Below are positions 62,445-64,000 of a stretch of DNA of 64,000 bases, in pieces (the stretch's first letter is position 1; each line of letters starts with the position of its first letter). Both the position numbers and the translations under genes were made by a program. The DNA is from Rhodococcus globerulus NBRC 14531 (GTDB lineage: Bacteria; Actinomycetota; Actinomycetes; Mycobacteriales; Mycobacteriaceae). The stretch covers positions 558,001-622,000 of the forward strand of contig NZ_BCWX01000003.1 of the NCBI RefSeq assembly GCF_001894805.1, read 5' to 3'. The notes under the pieces were generated by a model, which saw nothing but the letters and a program-made list of their open reading frames with translations, was not told the DNA's origin and did no database searches.

Positions 62445-62600
62445 TCAATACCAGACTTTCCGGCCACCCACCGCGCGACCCGTAGCGCCGAGGAGCGACA
62501 AGACTGCGCCGACGACCACCAAAATGATGCCGACCGTAGTCAGAATGCTGATTGACGTGAAGTAGCCGACCAGTGCCAAGATAATGCCGAGAACAATCAT
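62445..62600 (-). CDS. DUF6131-type two-helix membrane protein
   Basis: 51 residues, ATG 62600. Two hydrophobic helices (VLGIILALVGYFTSISILTTV; GIILVVVGAVLSLLGATG) followed by GRAVGGRKVWY, the pattern of the DUF6131 family of small actinobacterial membrane proteins with the ending 'G.VGGR..YY'. Function unknown; such genes often stand in stress-response clusters, as here. Below the length usually called by automatic gene finders. Confidence 0.8.
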   Translation of the reverse strand: MIVLGIILALVGYFTSISILTTVGIILVVVGAVLSLLGATGRAVGGRKVWY

Positions 62601-62689
62601 GGTGAATCCTCATCTCCGATGCGTAGGAAGTTGCCGTGATTTACGGACTTCCGCTATCTGTTCACTGGCGGCGGCACCAGTGCATCCGC

Positions 62690-62887
62690 TCAGTTGGTGA
62701 ACTTGTTCTTGATATCGCTTGCAGCATCCGAGATATCGTCACCGACCTGTTTGGTCTTGCCTGAGACCTGATCCTTGGCGCCCTCGGCGGCAAGATCGTC
62801 GTTGTCGGTCTTGTGTCCGACCTTCTCTTTTGCCTCGCCGATGAGTTCCTCGGCCTTGTGCTTTGCCTTGTCGATGAAATCAGCCAT
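62690..62887 (-). CDS. CsbD-family stress protein
   Basis: 65 residues: FIDKAKHKAEELIGEAKEKVGHKTDNDDLAAEGAKDQVSGKTKQVGDDI, the CsbD/YjbJ pattern of charged helical proteins made in general stress (sigma-B-dependent in Bacillus). Ribosome site AAAGGAT in front of ATG 62887. It follows the GlsB/YeaQ gene on the same strand after 57 bases. Confidence 0.9.
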   Translation of the reverse strand: MADFIDKAKHKAEELIGEAKEKVGHKTDNDDLAAEGAKDQVSGKTKQVGDDISDAASDIKNKFTN

Positions 62888-62944
62888 GGTTATCGTGATC
62901 CTTTCGGGTAGAGATTGATTCGAGTCGTTCTGGATCTGGGAAAT

Positions 62945-63208
62945 TCACCGTCGGCCGGTGACGGCCTTGACCAGGAAGAGCAAGATCACCGCGCCGAGTA
63001 CACACGTGAAGAAGCTGAATATCAGGCCACCACCGTTGACGTCGACACCGAACAATTTGAGAAGGAATCCGCCGATCAGACCGCCGATAATGCCGACGAC
63101 GATGTTCAGCACGATTCCCATGGAGGCATCGGTTTTCATGATCTTGCTGCCGATCCAGCCAGCGAGTCCGCCGATGATGATCCAACCGATGATGCCGAGT
63201 CCGAGCAC
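62945..63208 (-). CDS. GlsB/YeaQ/YmgE-family membrane protein
   Basis: 87 residues from a GTG at 63208 with AAGGAG upstream. Three helices: GLGIIGWIIIGGLAGWIGSKIM, GIVLNIVVGIIGGLIGGFLLKLFG and GLIFSFFTCVLGAVILLFLVKAV; the GWI..G..AG..G.. and N.V.G..G...GG patterns define the transglycosylase-associated (GlsB/YeaQ) family, induced by stress in many bacteria. The front of the gene carries three GGAATCC repeats (63220-63270). Confidence 0.9.
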   Translation of the reverse strand: MLGLGIIGWIIIGGLAGWIGSKIMKTDASMGIVLNIVVGIIGGLIGGFLLKLFGVDVNGGGLIFSFFTCVLGAVILLFLVKAVTGRR

Positions 63209-63219
63209 AGTGAGTCTCC

Positions 63220-63270
63220 TTGTGACAATTGGATTCCAAGTGACAGTGGGATTCCGAGATTGGGGATTCC
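63220..63270 (-). repeat. Three GGAATCC-headed repeats upstream of GlsB/YeaQ
   Basis: On the minus strand the units begin at 63270, 63255 and 63237, each with GGAATCC. The second and third are 18-base near-repeats (GGAATCCCACTGTCACTT, GGAATCCAATTGTCACAA) matching at 14 positions. They lie directly upstream of the ribosome site of the gene at 63208, as would regulator-binding repeats or a leader-RNA element. Confidence 0.5.
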
Positions 63271-63308
63271 ACGATTGAGGTCATCTTGGACCTTTAAAAA
63301 AACTGAGG

Positions 63309-63413
63309 TCAGAGGGAAGTGATAGCTACAGCCCCGAGCAGTGTTCCCACTACTATCGATCCGGCCAACAGTCGTTGCTGCAGTTGGAATATCCGAAGTT
63401 CGCGTTTGGTCAC
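63309..63413 (-). CDS. 34-residue single-helix microprotein coupled to dps
   Basis: GTG at 63413 follows the dps stop by three bases, so it would be translated by re-initiation. The peptide has a basic, glutamine-rich start (TKRELRIFQLQQR) and one membrane helix (LLAGSIVVGTLLGAVAIT) before the stop at 63309. It is conserved in style with tiny one-helix proteins, but I cannot name a family; because of its length this is a tentative call. Confidence 0.45.
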   Translation of the reverse strand: MTKRELRIFQLQQRLLAGSIVVGTLLGAVAITSL

Positions 63414-63416
63414 GGT

Positions 63417-63962
63417 TCAGGCTTTACGGGCCTTGTCGGCGGCGTCGAGTTCCGTCGAACTTCCCTCGTGCACAAGGTTTCCGCCTGAGTTCTCCAGATG
63501 AGCCCGGACGAACCATTGGAACTTTTCCAGCTGCGCTGTCTGACCGATCAACATGTCTTCGGTGATGGGATCGATCTTTCCGACCGAGTCGATCGCGGCC
63601 CGGGAATCGGTGATGACGCCGGTGTACACGAGGTCCAACGCGGCGAGGTGTGCGCGAGCGTCGTCACGTCCGACTGAATAGTCGTCCCACGAGCGGTCGG
63701 CTTCGATAGCGCCGGCGGTTCCCTTCGGGGAGTTCCCGAGTGCGGCGATGCGTTCGGCAACGTCGTCCGCGTAACCACGGACCAAATCGACTTGGGGATC
63801 GATCATTTCGTGTACGCCGATGAAATTAGGGCCTACGACATTCCAGTGAATGTGCTTGAGGGTCAGGTGTAGATCGTTGTACGCGCTCAGGCGTTCCTGC
63901 AGAACTGCGGCTACGCGCGCGCCGTCGTCGGTGCTCAGTCCCGGGATCGTGAATGTAGACAT
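63417..63962 (-). CDS. dps: Dps: DNA-binding ferritin-like protein
   Basis: 181 residues. The ferroxidase site ligands are recognisable: LTLKHIHWNVVGPNFIGVHEMIDPQVDLVRGYADDVAERI has the His, Asp and Glu of the Dps dimer interface. The N-terminal tail is short, the C-terminal tail basic and Ala-rich (DAADKARKA), which can bind DNA in actinobacterial Dps. It oxidises Fe2+ with peroxide, stores iron and protects DNA in stress. ATG 63962 has GAGAGGAAG upstream. Its promoter lies beyond the window's right edge. Confidence 0.93.
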   Translation of the reverse strand: MSTFTIPGLSTDDGARVAAVLQERLSAYNDLHLTLKHIHWNVVGPNFIGVHEMIDPQVDLVRGYADDVAERIAALGNSPKGTAGAIEADRSWDDYSVGRDDARAHLAALDLVYTGVITDSRAAIDSVGKIDPITEDMLIGQTAQLEKFQWFVRAHLENSGGNLVHEGSSTELDAADKARKA

Positions 63963-64000
63963 GTATCTTCCTCTCGTCAGTGTGCCGAGCTGAGTGCACT

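Noticed and set aside
62350..62565. 71-codon plus-strand frame after the CDGSH gene
   Set aside because: It runs through a hairpin and over the DUF6131 gene on the opposite strand, which has a better family match.
1..64000. tRNA, rRNA, CRISPR, insertion sequences, phage or conjugation genes
   Set aside because: None could be recognised on reading; no transposase, integrase or repeat-spacer pattern was seen.

Overview
The window is GC-rich, densely coded chromosomal DNA from a mycolic-acid actinobacterium, most likely Rhodococcus or a close relative (inference). Support comes from GTG/TTG starts, many TetR regulators, a WhiB protein, a PrrA/PrrB two-component pair, a mycofactocin-type short-chain dehydrogenase, a conservon (cvnABCD), a mycobacterial-type LigD and a CtpE P-type ATPase. 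The order prrB-prrA ... accD3 ... echA6 - MBL hydrolase - ctpE - Rv0909-like antitoxin ... Rv0910-like protein recalls the Mycobacterium tuberculosis Rv0902c-Rv0910 segment, but here it is opened up by several accessory blocks. I saw no rRNA, tRNA, CRISPR array, insertion sequence or phage gene.

Region by region. 1-9.4 kb: an LtrA-family fragment at the edge, a LuxR-type regulator, a limonene-monooxygenase-like flavoenzyme with a small partner, a large flippase-like membrane protein carrying a degenerate kinase-like segment, polyphosphate kinase 2, a frameshifted aldo/keto reductase, and prrA-prrB. 9.4-16.6 kb: regulator-effector pairs, each TetR gene next to or divergent from its likely target, with clear palindromic operators in several intergenic gaps, plus a photolyase. 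16.6-25.5 kb: a gene-poor stretch with a possible 13-codon ORF and a strong terminator, a mycofactocin-type SDR, propionyl-CoA synthetase, accD3 coupled to a membrane protein, a NatAB-like ABC exporter, and an XRE regulator with a small membrane protein. 25.5-33.4 kb: a VOC/TetR operon, two intact aldo/keto reductases, an ABC-F ATPase, a methyltransferase, and an Old Yellow Enzyme divergent from a cysteine-containing MarR regulator.

33.4-38.4 kb: a complete conservon (sensor kinase, roadblock, DUF742, GTPase) followed in the same direction by an MHYT-domain membrane sensor. 38.6-44.6 kb: an FAD monooxygenase, then echA6, an MBL hydrolase, ctpE and a small MT0933-type antitoxin-like protein. 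44.7-54.4 kb: Na+/H+ antiporter, secreted lipase, LytS/LytTR two-component system, and two tandem small-membrane-protein/solute-symporter pairs likely for acetate, pyruvate or propionate, ending with the Rv0910-like SRPBCC protein. 54.5-59.8 kb: a VWA protein with a solute-binding-like N-terminus, a lipoprotein solute-binding protein, a WhiB protein and LigD.

59.8-64 kb: a cluster of small stress-type genes: flavin reductase, small membrane and disordered proteins, an iron-containing redox enzyme whose start codon abuts that of a divergent CDGSH Fe-S protein, DUF6131, CsbD, GlsB/YeaQ, a 34-residue microprotein and Dps. Themes of the window are redox and electrophile defence, short-chain acid uptake and activation (symporters, PrpE, AccD3), and envelope sensing.
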